Shown: piece by piece, positions 45,045-54,259 of the stretch
Position numbering within the stretch: position 1 is the stretch's first letter
Layout: each line of letters begins with the position of its first letter
From: Rathayibacter oskolensis
GTDB taxonomy: Bacteria > Actinomycetota > Actinomycetes > Actinomycetales > Microbacteriaceae
DNA: 64,000 nt
Assembly (NCBI RefSeq): GCF_900177245.1
Contig: NZ_FXBM01000001.1
Location: 558,001 to 622,000 of the forward strand
Direction: 5' to 3'
Notes under the pieces: generated by a model
Databases searched by the model: none
What the model saw: the letters and a program-made list of their open reading frames with translations, nothing else
Told to the model about the DNA's origin: nothing
Translations under genes and position numbers: made by a program

Positions 45045-46262
45045 ATGTCCAAGATCAAGGTTGAGGGAACCGTCGTCGAGCTCGACGGCGACGAGATGAC
45101 GCGGATCATCTGGCAGAAGATCAAGGACACCCTCATCCACCCGTACCTCGACGTGAACCTCGAGTACTACGACCTCGGCATCGAGTACCGCGACGAGACC
45201 GACGACCAGGTCACGATCGACGCGGCGCACGCCATCCAGAAGCACGGAGTCGGCGTCAAGTGCGCGACGATCACGCCCGACGAGGCGCGCGTCGAAGAGT
45301 TCGGCCTGAAGAAGATGTGGAAGTCGCCCAACGGCACGATCCGCAACATCCTCGGCGGCGTGATCTTCCGCGAGCCGATCATCATCTCGAACATTCCGCG
45401 TCTGGTGCCCGGCTGGAACAAACCGATCATCATCGGCCGCCACGCCTTCGGCGACCAGTACCGCGCGACCGACTTCGTCTTCAAGGGCAAGGGCACGCTC
45501 ACCGTCGAGTTCACCCCCGACGACGGCTCCGAGCCGATGAAGTTCGAGGTCTACAAGGCGCCCGACGACGGCATCGCGCAGGTCCAGTACAACCAGGACG
45601 CCTCGATCCGCGACTTCGCCCGCGCCTCGCTCACCTACGGCCTCACGCGCAACTACCCCGTGTACCTCTCCACGAAGAACACGATCCTCAAGGCCTACGA
45701 CGGCCGGTTCAAGGACATCTTCGAGGAGATCTTCGAGGCGGAGTTCAAGGAGCGCTTCGACGCGGCGGGTCTCACCTACGAGCACCGCCTGATCGACGAC
45801 ATGGTCGCCTCCGCGATGAAGTGGGAGGGCGGCTACGTCTGGGCCTGCAAGAACTACGACGGCGACGTGCAGTCGGACACGGTCGCGCAGGGCTTCGGCT
45901 CGCTCGGGCTGATGACGTCGGTGCTGTCCACGCCCGACGGGCTCGTGGTCGAGGCGGAGGCGGCGCACGGCACGGTCACGCGCCACTACCGCCAGCACCA
46001 GCAGGGCAAGCCCACCTCGACGAATCCGATCGCCTCGATCTACGCCTGGACGCGCGGGCTCGCGCACCGCGGGAAGCTCGACGGCAACCAGGAGCTCATC
46101 GACTTCTCGCTCGCTCTCGAGGACGTGGTCATCAAGACGGTCGAGTCCGGGAAGATGACGAAGGACCTCGCGATGCTCGTCGGGCCCGAGCAGGGCTGGC
46201 AGACGACCGAGGAGTTCCTCGCGACGCTCGACGAGAACCTCCAGGCGCGCATGTCGGCCTGA
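45045..46262 (+). CDS. icd: NADP-dependent isocitrate dehydrogenase, homodimeric eukaryote-like type
   Basis: This citric-acid-cycle enzyme oxidises isocitrate to 2-oxoglutarate. The 405-aa protein matches the type II (IDH1/2-like) family rather than the E. coli type: [80 protein letters not shown] and [24 protein letters not shown] lies 4 nt before the ATG. A very strong hairpin follows. Confidence 0.96.
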   Translation: MSKIKVEGTVVELDGDEMTRIIWQKIKDTLIHPYLDVNLEYYDLGIEYRDETDDQVTIDAAHAIQKHGVGVKCATITPDEARVEEFGLKKMWKSPNGTIRNILGGVIFREPIIISNIPRLVPGWNKPIIIGRHAFGDQYRATDFVFKGKGTLTVEFTPDDGSEPMKFEVYKAPDDGIAQVQYNQDASIRDFARASLTYGLTRNYPVYLSTKNTILKAYDGRFKDIFEEIFEAEFKERFDAAGLTYEHRLIDDMVASAMKWEGGYVWACKNYDGDVQSDTVAQGFGSLGLMTSVLSTPDGLVVEAEAAHGTVTRHYRQHQQGKPTSTNPIASIYAWTRGLAHRGKLDGNQELIDFSLALEDVVIKTVESGKMTKDLAMLVGPEQGWQTTEEFLATLDENLQARMSA

Positions 46263-46292
46263 TCCGATCCGCACGGCGGGCTCCGGCTCGTC

Positions 46293-46337
46293 CGAACGGC
46301 TCCGGCTCGCAGGAATCCTGCGGGCCGGAGCCGTTCG
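46293..46337. terminator. Bidirectional hairpin between icd and the convergent gene
   Basis: A 21-bp stem (20 pairs plus one G-U) with a 3-nt loop, starting CGAACGGCTCCGG at 46293 and ending CCGGAGCCGTTCG at 46337. It probably ends both transcripts. Its CTCCGGCTCGCAGG core recurs near 52.7 kb. Confidence 0.8.
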
Positions 46338-46380
46338 CGCATGCGGGAGTCGTTCCCGCGAGCCGGAGCTGCGTCGTCGC

Positions 46381-47337
46381 TCAGAGCACGCGGGCGAGCG
46401 ACTCCATCGCGGCAGCGGCGTCGGGGCCGGAGGGGATGAGCACGACGCTCGCGGCGCCCGCCGAGTGCAGCTCGTCGATCCGGGCACGGGCGCTCTCCGG
46501 AGTGCCGACGACCGCCAGCTGGTCGACCCACTCGTCCGGCAGATCGCGGGCGAACGACGCGCGATCGGCGCTCCGCTCGCGCAGGCGGGCGAACTCCGCG
46601 GCGAAGGGGAGCGGCTCGATGTGCGGGGCCCAGTCGGGTTCGCCGATCCACTCCAGCCCCGGGCGGACCGCATCGCGTGCGGCGCCGGCGTCGTCGTCGA
46701 CCGCGGCGGCGTTGTAGGCGACCACTCGACCGGGCGTCCCCATCAGGTCGCGCGCCCGCGTCAGGTACTCCGGAGTGACCGGCTCGGCCAGCACGACGCC
46801 GTCGGCGACCCGGCCGGCCAGCTCGAGCGAGCGGGGTCCGCGGACGCCTGCGAGCAGGGGCGGGACCGTGGCCGGCGGCGATTCGAGGTGGAGTCCCTCG
46901 ATCGTCACCGAGCGGCCGGAGACGGACGTCTCGGCCCCCGAGAGCAGCGAGCGCACGGCGCCGAACTGCTCCTCGAGCAGGGTCAGCGGGCTCGTCGGCC
47001 AGAGCCCGAGGCCGCGCATCCAGTGCGGCATCCCGTGCCCGATGCCGGCGTGGATCCGACCGGGGAAGAGCTCGGCGAGGGTGCCGAGCTCCATGGCGGT
47101 GAAGGCGGCGTGGCGGGCCGCCGCCGGGAGGATCCCGATGCCGACCACGATGCGGTCGGTGGCCGCGAGCACGGCGGCCGCCTGGGCGATCCCGCCCCGG
47201 AAGCCCAGATCCTCGATCACCCAGAGCTCGTCGAAGCCGAGCTGCTCGGCGCGGCGGGCGTAGGGGAGGATCGCGGCGGCGGGCAGGTCACGGGGGAGCA
47301 GGATTCCGACGGCGGCGTCGGGCGGGAGGGCGCGCAT
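46381..47337 (-). CDS. LLM-class flavin/F420-dependent oxidoreductase
   Basis: The 318-aa TIM-barrel protein starts MRALPPDAAVGILLPRDLPA. It has luciferase-like and F420-dependent reductase features: RAEQLGFDELWVIEDLGFRG, ATDRIVVGIGILPAAARHAA, AELFPGRIHAGIGHGMPHWM and PPLLAGVRGPRSLELAGRVA. These favour F420 use, which is common in actinobacteria, but cofactor and substrate are not proven. ATG at 47337 follows a leaderless -10 box. Confidence 0.87.
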   Translation of the reverse strand: MRALPPDAAVGILLPRDLPAAAILPYARRAEQLGFDELWVIEDLGFRGGIAQAAAVLAATDRIVVGIGILPAAARHAAFTAMELGTLAELFPGRIHAGIGHGMPHWMRGLGLWPTSPLTLLEEQFGAVRSLLSGAETSVSGRSVTIEGLHLESPPATVPPLLAGVRGPRSLELAGRVADGVVLAEPVTPEYLTRARDLMGTPGRVVAYNAAAVDDDAGAARDAVRPGLEWIGEPDWAPHIEPLPFAAEFARLRERSADRASFARDLPDEWVDQLAVVGTPESARARIDELHSAGAASVVLIPSGPDAAAAMESLARVL

Positions 47338-47343
47338 ACCCCC

Positions 47344-47349
47344 AGCGTA
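47344..47349 (-). promoter_or_regulatory. -10 box of a leaderless promoter (second LLM gene)
   Basis: On the minus strand TACGCT ends 6 nt before the ATG at 47337. Confidence 0.65.
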
Positions 47350-47394
47350 GGGCTGCACGAGGACGCCCCGTTGTGGTGCCGACGAGGGGGTCAC

Positions 47395-47400
47395 TACGGT
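47395..47400 (+). promoter_or_regulatory. -10 box for the glycosyltransferase gene
   Basis: TACGGT ends 11 nt before the ATG at 47412. Confidence 0.4.
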
Positions 47401-47411
47401 GGGCGCACCCG

Positions 47412-48380
47412 ATGACCGGAGCCCGAATGACGCTCGCCGTGCTGTCCAACGACCGCCTCGATCCCTGGATCAACTGGACGACCCTCGGGCCGCCGCTGCT
47501 GCGACCGCTCGCGGCGCGGGGAGGCCGCCTGGTCTCGCCTCAGGCGTCGCCCCGCTCCTGGCCGGGTCTGGTGCGGGAGCTGCGCGGGGCCGACTCCGTC
47601 TTCTGGATGCAGCAGAGCGCCCGACCGGAGTGGCCCCTCGTGGCCGCCTCGCTCGCGGCGGGCAGCGCGACCCGGTCGGCCTTCGTCGTGGACCCCTGGC
47701 TCGTCGATCTGCCGCGGATCGCGCTGGCGGCGCGCCTCCAGCGCCTGGACCCGCTCTTCGTGCCCTTCAGCGAGGGCGCGGAGGAGCTCGTGCGCCGTCA
47801 TCCTCGAGGCCGCTTCGAGTGGCTCCCGTTCGGCGTCGACACCGAGGTGTTCACGCCGGGCAGCGGTGAGCGCGACGTGTTCGCCTTCTGGATGGGCAGG
47901 CGGCACGAACCGCTGCACCGCGCTCTGCTCGACTACTGCGAGGCCCGGGGGCTGCTCTACGAGTACCGCCGCGAGGGGCGCCTGCTGACCCCGCGCGAGC
48001 TGGGCGAGCTCGCCGGCCGCTCCCGCTACTTCGTGGTCACGCCGCCGCTCGCCGAGGATCACGCGCGCACCGGCGGTTACAGCCCCCTGGTGATGCGCTA
48101 CCTCGAGGGTCTCGCGGCGGGTGCGCGGCTGCTGGGGGTGCTCCCGGGGAGCGGGGAGTACGAGCGGCTGCTCCCGCTCGACGCGATCCTCCAGGTCGAC
48201 GTCGACGGCGCCGATCTGGCGGCGCGGCTCGACGCCGACGCCGACGCCGGTCACGAGGCGGCGACGGCTCGCGCGAGCCGCCATGTGCGGACGCACCACT
48301 CCTGGGCGCGGCGGGCCGAGCAGATCGGGGAGCGGCTCGCTACCGGACGTCCGATCATCCAGCCGCCGCCCCCGGCCTGA
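47412..48380 (+). CDS. Glycosyltransferase-like protein, GT-B fold
   Basis: The 322-aa protein resembles CgeB/GT4-type glycosyltransferases. Central motifs are DPLFVPFSEGAEELVRRHPR, RFEWLPFGVDTEVFTPGSGE (the hinge segment of GT-B enzymes) and a C-terminal PLVMRYLEGLAAGARLLGVL with the donor-site Glu. The N-terminal half is Arg/Trp-rich (LSNDRLDPWINWTTLGPPLL). The start may be 47412 or the ATG at 47427. No neighbouring polysaccharide genes are present, so acceptor and donor are unknown. Confidence 0.75.
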   Translation: MTGARMTLAVLSNDRLDPWINWTTLGPPLLRPLAARGGRLVSPQASPRSWPGLVRELRGADSVFWMQQSARPEWPLVAASLAAGSATRSAFVVDPWLVDLPRIALAARLQRLDPLFVPFSEGAEELVRRHPRGRFEWLPFGVDTEVFTPGSGERDVFAFWMGRRHEPLHRALLDYCEARGLLYEYRREGRLLTPRELGELAGRSRYFVVTPPLAEDHARTGGYSPLVMRYLEGLAAGARLLGVLPGSGEYERLLPLDAILQVDVDGADLAARLDADADAGHEAATARASRHVRTHHSWARRAEQIGERLATGRPIIQPPPPA

Positions 48381-48416
48381 CGGGTGAACGGCGGACCGCC
48401 GGCGCGGGTGAACGGC

Positions 48417-48452
48417 GGAGGGCCCGCCCGCGCGAGCGCGGACGGGCTCTCC
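48417..48452. terminator. Hairpin between the convergent glycosyltransferase and hsp20 genes
   Basis: GGAGGGCCCGCCCGCG and CGCGGACGGGCTCTCC pair over 16 positions with two imperfect pairs and a CGAG loop. Confidence 0.6.
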
Positions 48453-48463
48453 GGAGACGAGGA

Positions 48464-48904
48464 CTACTCGGAGCGGGACTCGCCGAGCTGAACCTGCTCG
48501 GGCCTCGCGTTCGAGACGACCTCGATCCGGCGCGGCTTCGCCTTCTCGCTGACCGGGATGGTGACCGAGAGCACACCGTTGTCGTACGAGGCCGAGATGC
48601 GCTCGGTGTCGACTCCCTGGCCGAGGCTCAGCTGGCGGACGAAGGTCGCCGACTGGCGCTCCCTGGTGATCCAGGTCACGCCCTCGCCGCTCGCGACGGT
48701 CCGCTGGGCGCGGATCGTCAGCAGCTGACCGTCGACGTCGACGTCGACCGACCCGGGGTCGATCCCCGGCAGGTCGGCGGTCAGGACGTAGTGGTCGCCG
48801 TCGCGGTAGAGGTCGATCGGCATGCGCCGCGGCCCCTGGCCGGAGCCGAGGAGGGCGGAGGCGACGCGATCGAGTTCGCGGATGGGGTCGTAGGTGACAG
48901 CCAT
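48464..48904 (-). CDS. hsp20: Hsp20/alpha-crystallin small heat-shock protein
   Basis: This ATP-independent chaperone holds unfolding proteins. The 146-aa protein has a short N-terminal region (YDPIRELDRVASALLGSGQG) and an alpha-crystallin domain (RMPIDLYRDGDHYVLTADLP, VDVDVDGQLLTIRAQRTVAS). The C-terminal part of the domain is LSVTIPVSEKAKPRRIEVVS. GGAGTG lies 6 nt before the ATG. The promoter region carries both a HAIR-like and a CIRCE element, so repression by HspR and HrcA is expected. Confidence 0.93.
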   Translation of the reverse strand: MAVTYDPIRELDRVASALLGSGQGPRRMPIDLYRDGDHYVLTADLPGIDPGSVDVDVDGQLLTIRAQRTVASGEGVTWITRERQSATFVRQLSLGQGVDTERISASYDNGVLSVTIPVSEKAKPRRIEVVSNARPEQVQLGESRSE

Positions 48905-48946
48905 AGAAATCACTCCATTCAGTCGTGCAACGGATCAATTCCAAGA

Positions 48947-48967
48947 GTTGAGCCGACCTGACTCAAC
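48947..48967. promoter_or_regulatory. HAIR-like operator (HspR) upstream of hsp20
   Basis: GTTGAGC-N7-ACTCAAC matches the HspR inverted-repeat consensus CTTGAGT-N7-ACTCAAG at 11 of 14 arm positions with the right spacing. It lies 43 nt upstream of the hsp20 ATG. Confidence 0.75.
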
Positions 48968-48976
48968 ACGAACAAT

Positions 48977-49003
48977 TTAGCACTCCACAGGCGAGAGTGC
49001 CAA
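48977..49003. promoter_or_regulatory. CIRCE operator (HrcA) upstream of hsp20
   Basis: TTAGCACTC-N9-GAGTGCCAA matches the CIRCE consensus TTAGCACTC-N9-GAGTGCTAA at 17 of 18 arm positions with exact spacing. It lies 73 nt upstream of the hsp20 ATG. Confidence 0.88.
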
Positions 49004-49140
49004 GTGATGACGTCCCCGATCCGCCTACTTCGTAACCTGCTCGAAACAGAGCCGAGCGATCCAGTTCGTAGGGTCGAGAGCACGACCGATTCAGTGCAAC
49101 CACAGACCGGTTTCCCAGCGAACATGAGTTAGGACATCGA

Positions 49141-52100
49141 TTGCCGATCCACCCCTCCCACCCTCCCCTCGTCCGTCGCGCTGAGAGGCGCATCCTCGCC
49201 GGCCTCGCCGTTCTGGGAGTCGCGGCCACCGCCGCCTTCGCCACCAGCGGCGCCTCGGCGGCCCCCCTCGCAGGAAGCGCCTCGGTCATCGGCGGGCTCT
49301 CCTCGATGCAGAGCTTCGAGGACGGCGACTACGTCGTCACGCTCGTGGAGCCCGCCGCGGCGACCTACGAGGGAACCGATGCGCGGTTCGCGCGGACCGC
49401 TCCCGACCAGGGGACGCAGCTCCAGGCGCGCTCGGCCCCCGTCGAGGACTACTCGGCTCACCTCGAGCGGCGGCAGGACGACGTCGCCGCCGCCGTCGAC
49501 GCCGAGATCGGCTACCACTACACGGTGGCCCTCAACGGCTTCTCGGCCGAACTGACCGGGGCCCAGGCGAGCCGCCTGGCGAACCGCAAGGACGTGGCCC
49601 AGGTCCGCGAGATCGAGGACCTCACCCTCGACCGCGCGCAGTCGACCGCACTGCAGTCGGCTCCGTCGGCATCGGGCATCCCCGTCGCCGACACCGGCCA
49701 GGAGTCGTCCACGAGCTTCCTCGGCCTCGACGGCGAGAACGGAGTCTGGGACGAGCTCGGCGGGATCGACGACGCGGGCAAGGGCGTCGTCGTCGGAGTC
49801 ATCGACTCCGGCATCGCCCCCGAGAACCCGTCCTTCGCCGGTGCTCCGCTCGCGACCTCGCCCGGCGCCGCGCCCTACACCGACGGCGAGACCGTCACCT
49901 ACGCCAAGTCCGACGGCAGCTCGTTCGTGGGAGCCTGCGCGAGCGGCGCCGACGCGGCGCAGCAGTGGACCGGCGACGAGTGCAACCAGAAGCTGATCGG
50001 CGCGCGCTGGTTCCTCGGCGCCTCCGAGGTGGCCGGCTCGGGCGACAACCCCGAGTACCTCTCGCCGCGCGACGCCGACGGACACGGCTCACACACCGCG
50101 AGCACGGCCGCCGGCAACGCGGGCGTCGACGCGAGTGTCGACGGCTACGACTACGGCCTCATCTCGGGCGTGGCGCCGGCCGCCAAGGTCGCCGCCTACA
50201 AGGTCTGCTGGAACGGCGACGTCGACGGCACGGACGACGACGACTTCTGCTCCGGCCCCGGCATCCTCGCCGCCATCGACTCGGCGACCAGCGACGGCGT
50301 CGACGTGATCAACTTCTCGATCGGCGGCGGAGCGGCCACCTCCACGCTCACGCTCATCGACGAGGCGTTCCTCAACGCCGCCGCGGCGGGCGTCTTCGTG
50401 GCGGCCTCGGCCGGCAACTCCGGCCCCGGCGACTCGACCCTCGACCACGCCTCGCCGTGGTACACGACGGTCGCCGCCTCCTCCATCCCGACCTACACCG
50501 CCACCGCCACCCTCGGTGACGGACAGGCGTTCCCCGGAGGATCGATCACCGTCCACGAGGACGTCACGGGTCCGCTCGTGAACAGCGCCGACGTCGCGCT
50601 CCCCGGGACCGAGACTCCCGAGATCTGCGAGACCGGCACCCTCGACCCCGAGAAGGTGGCCGGCACGATCGTCGCCTGCACGGCGGGCACGACCACCCGC
50701 GTCTCGAAGTCGGCCGAGGTCGAGCGGGCGGGGGGCATCGGCATGCTGCTGCTCAACCCGTTCCCGAACGCGCTGCACGTCGACGACCACTCCGTCCCGA
50801 GCATCCAGATCGACTCGGAGGCCTACGACCCGATCACCGAGTACGCCTCGACGGCGGGTGCGACCGTGACGCTGAGCGAGGGCAACTCGTCCGGCACCCC
50901 GATCGCCGTGCCCCAGGTCGCCGGCTTCTCGTCGCGCGGCCCCGCGGAGGCAGACGGTGCCGACGTGCTCAAGCCCGACCTCACGGCGCCCGGCGTCGCG
51001 ATCCTGGCCGACAGCTTCAACGCCGAGGGCGACGACCCGGCCTTCGCGTTCGAGTCCGGCACGTCGATGTCGTCGCCGCACATCGCGGGTCTCGCCGCGC
51101 TGATCCTCGGAGCCAGCCCGAACGCGTCGCCGTCCGCGGTCAAGTCGGCCATGATGACGACCTCGTACGACAGCGTCGACCAGTCGGGGAACGCCTCCGA
51201 GGACGTCTTCGCGCAGGGTGCCGGCCACGTCGACCCGACCGCGTTCCTCGACCCCGGTCTGCTCTACGACAGCGGCCCGAGCGACTGGATCGCGTTCCTC
51301 AAGGGCGCGGGCTACGTCTTCAACCCCGACCCCGCGATCGACCCGATCGAGGCGATCGACCCGTCCGACCTGAACCAGGCCTCGATCGCGATCGGCGCAC
51401 TGGCCGGAACGCAGACGATCACCCGCACGGTGACGTCGACCGGACCGGGCACGTACACCGCCTCGCTCGAGATCCCGGGCATCGACACCGTCGTGTCGCC
51501 CTCCACGCTCTCGTTCACGGGAGCAGGGCAGACCGCCGAGTACACGGTGACCTTCACGACCGCCGACGCCGAGCTGTCGGAGTTCGCGACCGGCTACCTC
51601 ACCTGGTCGAGCGCCGAGCACGAGGTGCGCAGCCCCGTCGCCGTGCGCCCCGTCCTGCTCGATGCGCCCTACGAGGTGTCGGGCTCCGGCTCGACCGGGT
51701 CGACCACGGCCACGATCACGCCCGGAGTCGACGGCGCACTGCCGCTCTCGCCGAGCGGACTCGCCGAGGGGGTCCTCGCCGAGGACGCCACGGCGTCCGA
51801 CGGGCACTCGGGGACGCTGCCGGCGGGAACGACCCTGGTGACGACGGTCGAGGTGCCGGAGGGCGCGGAGTTCGCTCGGTTCGACCTCGACTCGCTCGAC
51901 GACACCGCGGATCTCGATCTGTACGTCGAGCTGCTCGACGCCGCCGGTGAGCCCGTCTCGCAGGCGGTCTCGGCGACCGCCTCCGCCGACGAGCGCGTCG
52001 ATCTCGAAGAGCCGGAGGCGGGGACCTACCGGGTCACGGCCGACATGTACGCGGTGGGATCGGAGTCGGCGGTCACCTTCGACCTGCGCAGCTTCGTCAT

Positions 52101-52617
52101 CACGCCCGAGGGAGGCGTGGGATCGCTCACGACCGAGCCCGAGGTCGTCGACGCGGTGCAGGGCGAGCCGACCGACTACACGATCTCGTGGTCGGACCTC
52201 GCCGGGCCCGCCTCCTACCTCGGTCGCATCGCCTACTCGGACTCCGGGCTGGCGACGCTCGTGAGCGTGGCGGTGACCGAGGACGTGACGCCGACGCCGA
52301 CCGCGACTCCGGAGCCCACGGGCACGCCCGAGCCGACGGCGACGCCGGAGCCGACCGCGACTCCCGAGCCGACCGTCTCGCCGGAGCCGACCTCGACGCC
52401 GACCGCCGGTCCGACCGCCGTGCCGGTGCCCACCTCCACGCCGACGGCCGGACCGGGCGCGCCCGGCCACGCCGGCGGCCCGGGCAGCCTGCCCTTCACC
52501 GGGTGGAACGGCGGCCTCCTGGGAGCCTCGGCCCTGGCGCTCATCGGCGCCGGGGTGCTGATCACCGGCGTCCGTCGCCGGGCTCTCGCACAGCAGGAGG
52601 GGGCGGGCTCGGAGTAG
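49141..52617 (+). CDS. Cell-wall-anchored subtilisin-like serine protease (S8)
   Basis: The 1158-aa exported protease starts at TTG with AGGA upstream. It has a signal peptide (residues about 20-42), an I9-type propeptide and an S8 catalytic domain: Asp222 in VVVGVIDSGIAPENPSF, His315 in DADGHGSHTASTAAG and Ser642 in ESGTSMSSPHIAGLAALI. A protease-associated domain is inserted at about 480-585. Fibronectin-like domains follow, then repeats of the type PEPTATPEPT and a sortase signal SLPFTG with membrane helix and basic tail. It should sit covalently on the peptidoglycan and cleave extracellular proteins. Confidence 0.94.
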   Translation: MPIHPSHPPLVRRAERRILAGLAVLGVAATAAFATSGASAAPLAGSASVIGGLSSMQSFEDGDYVVTLVEPAAATYEGTDARFARTAPDQGTQLQARSAPVEDYSAHLERRQDDVAAAVDAEIGYHYTVALNGFSAELTGAQASRLANRKDVAQVREIEDLTLDRAQSTALQSAPSASGIPVADTGQESSTSFLGLDGENGVWDELGGIDDAGKGVVVGVIDSGIAPENPSFAGAPLATSPGAAPYTDGETVTYAKSDGSSFVGACASGADAAQQWTGDECNQKLIGARWFLGASEVAGSGDNPEYLSPRDADGHGSHTASTAAGNAGVDASVDGYDYGLISGVAPAAKVAAYKVCWNGDVDGTDDDDFCSGPGILAAIDSATSDGVDVINFSIGGGAATSTLTLIDEAFLNAAAAGVFVAASAGNSGPGDSTLDHASPWYTTVAASSIPTYTATATLGDGQAFPGGSITVHEDVTGPLVNSADVALPGTETPEICETGTLDPEKVAGTIVACTAGTTTRVSKSAEVERAGGIGMLLLNPFPNALHVDDHSVPSIQIDSEAYDPITEYASTAGATVTLSEGNSSGTPIAVPQVAGFSSRGPAEADGADVLKPDLTAPGVAILADSFNAEGDDPAFAFESGTSMSSPHIAGLAALILGASPNASPSAVKSAMMTTSYDSVDQSGNASEDVFAQGAGHVDPTAFLDPGLLYDSGPSDWIAFLKGAGYVFNPDPAIDPIEAIDPSDLNQASIAIGALAGTQTITRTVTSTGPGTYTASLEIPGIDTVVSPSTLSFTGAGQTAEYTVTFTTADAELSEFATGYLTWSSAEHEVRSPVAVRPVLLDAPYEVSGSGSTGSTTATITPGVDGALPLSPSGLAEGVLAEDATASDGHSGTLPAGTTLVTTVEVPEGAEFARFDLDSLDDTADLDLYVELLDAAGEPVSQAVSATASADERVDLEEPEAGTYRVTADMYAVGSESAVTFDLRSFVITPEGGVGSLTTEPEVVDAVQGEPTDYTISWSDLAGPASYLGRIAYSDSGLATLVSVAVTEDVTPTPTATPEPTGTPEPTATPEPTATPEPTVSPEPTSTPTAGPTAVPVPTSTPTAGPGAPGHAGGPGSLPFTGWNGGLLGASALALIGAGVLITGVRRRALAQQEGAGSE

Positions 52618-52636
52618 TCCGCTCGACCCGCACCGA

Positions 52637-52677
52637 CGGCCGCCCCGTCCGCTCCCTCCGGGGCGGCGGGGCGGCCG
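52637..52677 (+). terminator. Hairpin after the subtilase gene
   Basis: CGGCCGCCCCG and CGGGGCGGCCG form an 11-bp perfect stem 20 bp beyond the stop. Confidence 0.6.
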
Positions 52678-52724
52678 TTCGCGGTGCAGTCGGCTGTCCC
52701 CGTTCGGTCCACCTCCGGCTCGTC

Positions 52725-52818
52725 CACCTCCGGCTTGCAGGATCGCGTTCGGCTCGCGCGGATCGGCCGTTCCGACGAGCCGAGAGCGGTTCTGCGAGCC
52801 GGAGGTGCGCCTCCGGGG
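52725..52818. repeat. Inverted repeat of the CTCCGGCTYGCAG family
   Basis: CACCTCCGGCTTGCAG and CTGCGAGCCGGAGGTG match as an inverted repeat at 15 of 16 positions across a loop of about 60 bp. The same core forms the hairpin at 46293-46337. Both sites lie between convergent genes. Confidence 0.65.
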
Positions 52819-52838
52819 TCACCACCGGGCTCGGCGGG

Positions 52839-53207
52839 TCAGGAGAGCGAGCGTCGCCCCGCGATGATGCCGCTGACGACGGCGAGCACTCCGAAGACGA
52901 TCGCGACGATCGGCTGACCGAGGTCGAGCCACGCCACCGCGGCGGCGCCCATCACCAGGAGCTCGATCAGCGAGCGCCCGTAGACGTCGATCGCCACGAC
53001 TGCGCGGGGGGACAGGAACAGCGCCCACACCAGGATCGCCACGACGGGCGCGCCGACCCCGAAGACGATGTTCAGCGGCACGCCCCAGGTCGTGAATCCC
53101 CAGATGCCGAAGGTGGTGAAGGCGAACAGCTCCAGGAGGAACCGCAGCACGTCGTTCGGACCGATCCTGACGTCGGTGCCCGCGGCGGTCGCTCCTGCTC
53201 GATTCAC
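52839..53207 (-). CDS. DUF2568 (YrdB-like) membrane protein
   Basis: This 122-aa protein has three or four hydrophobic segments and the DUF2568 pattern NDVLRFLLELFAFTTFGIWG followed by WGVPLNIVFGVGAPVVAILV. The function is unknown. GTG at 53207 is chosen because a TACGAT box lies 7 nt upstream; an ATG three codons earlier would fall inside that box. Confidence 0.8.
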   Translation of the reverse strand: MNRAGATAAGTDVRIGPNDVLRFLLELFAFTTFGIWGFTTWGVPLNIVFGVGAPVVAILVWALFLSPRAVVAIDVYGRSLIELLVMGAAAVAWLDLGQPIVAIVFGVLAVVSGIIAGRRSLS

Positions 53208-53214
53208 GCGGACC

Positions 53215-53220
53215 ATCGTA
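53215..53220 (-). promoter_or_regulatory. -10 box of a leaderless promoter (DUF2568 gene)
   Basis: On the minus strand TACGAT ends 7 nt before the GTG at 53207. Confidence 0.5.
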
Positions 53221-53258
53221 TCCGGCCCGTCTCGGACTGCCGGGGTCGGCGGATCGGG

Positions 53259-54188
53259 TCAGCGGAAGATGATCGTGCGCGCCCCGTCGAGCAGCACGCG
53301 GTCCTCGGCGAACCACTTGACCGCCTGGGTCAGGGTGCGGCTCTCCTCGTCCTGACCGATGGCGACCAGCTGCGCGACCGAGTGGGAGTGCTCGACGCGC
53401 ACCACGTTCTGCTCGATGATCGGGCCCTCGTCGAGATCGCTGGTGACGAAGTGCGCGGTCGCACCGATCAGCTTCACCCCGCGCGAGTGCGCCTGCTTGT
53501 AGGGGTTCGCTCCCTTGAATCCGGGGAGGAACGAGTGGTGGATGTTGATCGCCCGGCCGGCGAGGCGGGCGCAGAGCTCCGGCGAGAGGATCTGCATGTA
53601 GCGCGCGAGGACGACGAGCTCGATGTCGTGCTGCTCGACGACCTGCACGATCCGCTCCTCGAAGGCGCGCTTCGTCTCGGGCGAGACGACGGGGCGCGAC
53701 TCGAAGGGCACGCCGTAGAACTCCGCCAGATCGCGGAGGCTGCCGTGGTTCGACAGGATCAGCGGCACGTCGACCGCCAGCTGCCCGGCGCGCTGGCGGA
53801 ACAGCAGGTCGTTCACGCAGTGCGCTGCCGTGGAGGCGAGCACGAGGGTCCGCAGCGGTCGGCCGACGACGTCGAGACGCCAGGTCATGCCGTAGTGCTC
53901 GGTGATGGGCTGCAGCGCCTTCTCGAAGACCTCGCGCGTCACCGGCGCCTCGACCTGCAGGCGCATGAAGAAGCGCCCGGTGTCGGCGCTCGAGAACTGC
54001 TGGCTCTCGGTGATGTTCCCCTTCGCCGCGACGACCGCCCCCGAGACGGCGTGGACGATGCCCGGCAGATCGGGGCAGGCGAAGGTGAGGGTCCAGTGGT
54101 TGCCCGGTCGGCGATCCCCCGTCCCGGTGAACTCGGTGCCGGTGGGAACGGGCCGGTCGGAGGCGGGCACGGCGCGGTCGGACTGCAT
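53259..54188 (-). CDS. purU: Formyltetrahydrofolate deformylase
   Basis: PurU hydrolyses 10-formyl-THF to formate and THF and so balances one-carbon pools. The 309-aa protein has an N-terminal ACT domain (WTLTFACPDLPGIVHAVSGA) and a C-terminal formyltransferase fold with catalytic Asn, His and Asp in INIHHSFLPGFKGANPYKQA and FVTSDLDEGPIIEQNVVRVE. In E. coli the ACT domain senses glycine and methionine. The start is leaderless, 6 nt behind TATCCT. Confidence 0.94.
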   Translation of the reverse strand: MQSDRAVPASDRPVPTGTEFTGTGDRRPGNHWTLTFACPDLPGIVHAVSGAVVAAKGNITESQQFSSADTGRFFMRLQVEAPVTREVFEKALQPITEHYGMTWRLDVVGRPLRTLVLASTAAHCVNDLLFRQRAGQLAVDVPLILSNHGSLRDLAEFYGVPFESRPVVSPETKRAFEERIVQVVEQHDIELVVLARYMQILSPELCARLAGRAINIHHSFLPGFKGANPYKQAHSRGVKLIGATAHFVTSDLDEGPIIEQNVVRVEHSHSVAQLVAIGQDEESRTLTQAVKWFAEDRVLLDGARTIIFR

Positions 54189-54194
54189 CCGCTC

Positions 54195-54200
54195 AGGATA
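54195..54200 (-). promoter_or_regulatory. -10 box of a leaderless promoter (purU)
   Basis: On the minus strand TATCCT ends 6 nt before the ATG at 54188. Confidence 0.6.
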
Positions 54201-54259
54201 TCGGCCGCCGCGGGCCGCCCGCGGCGCCTCCGACGGCAGGTGCGACCGCGCCGCGGGCG

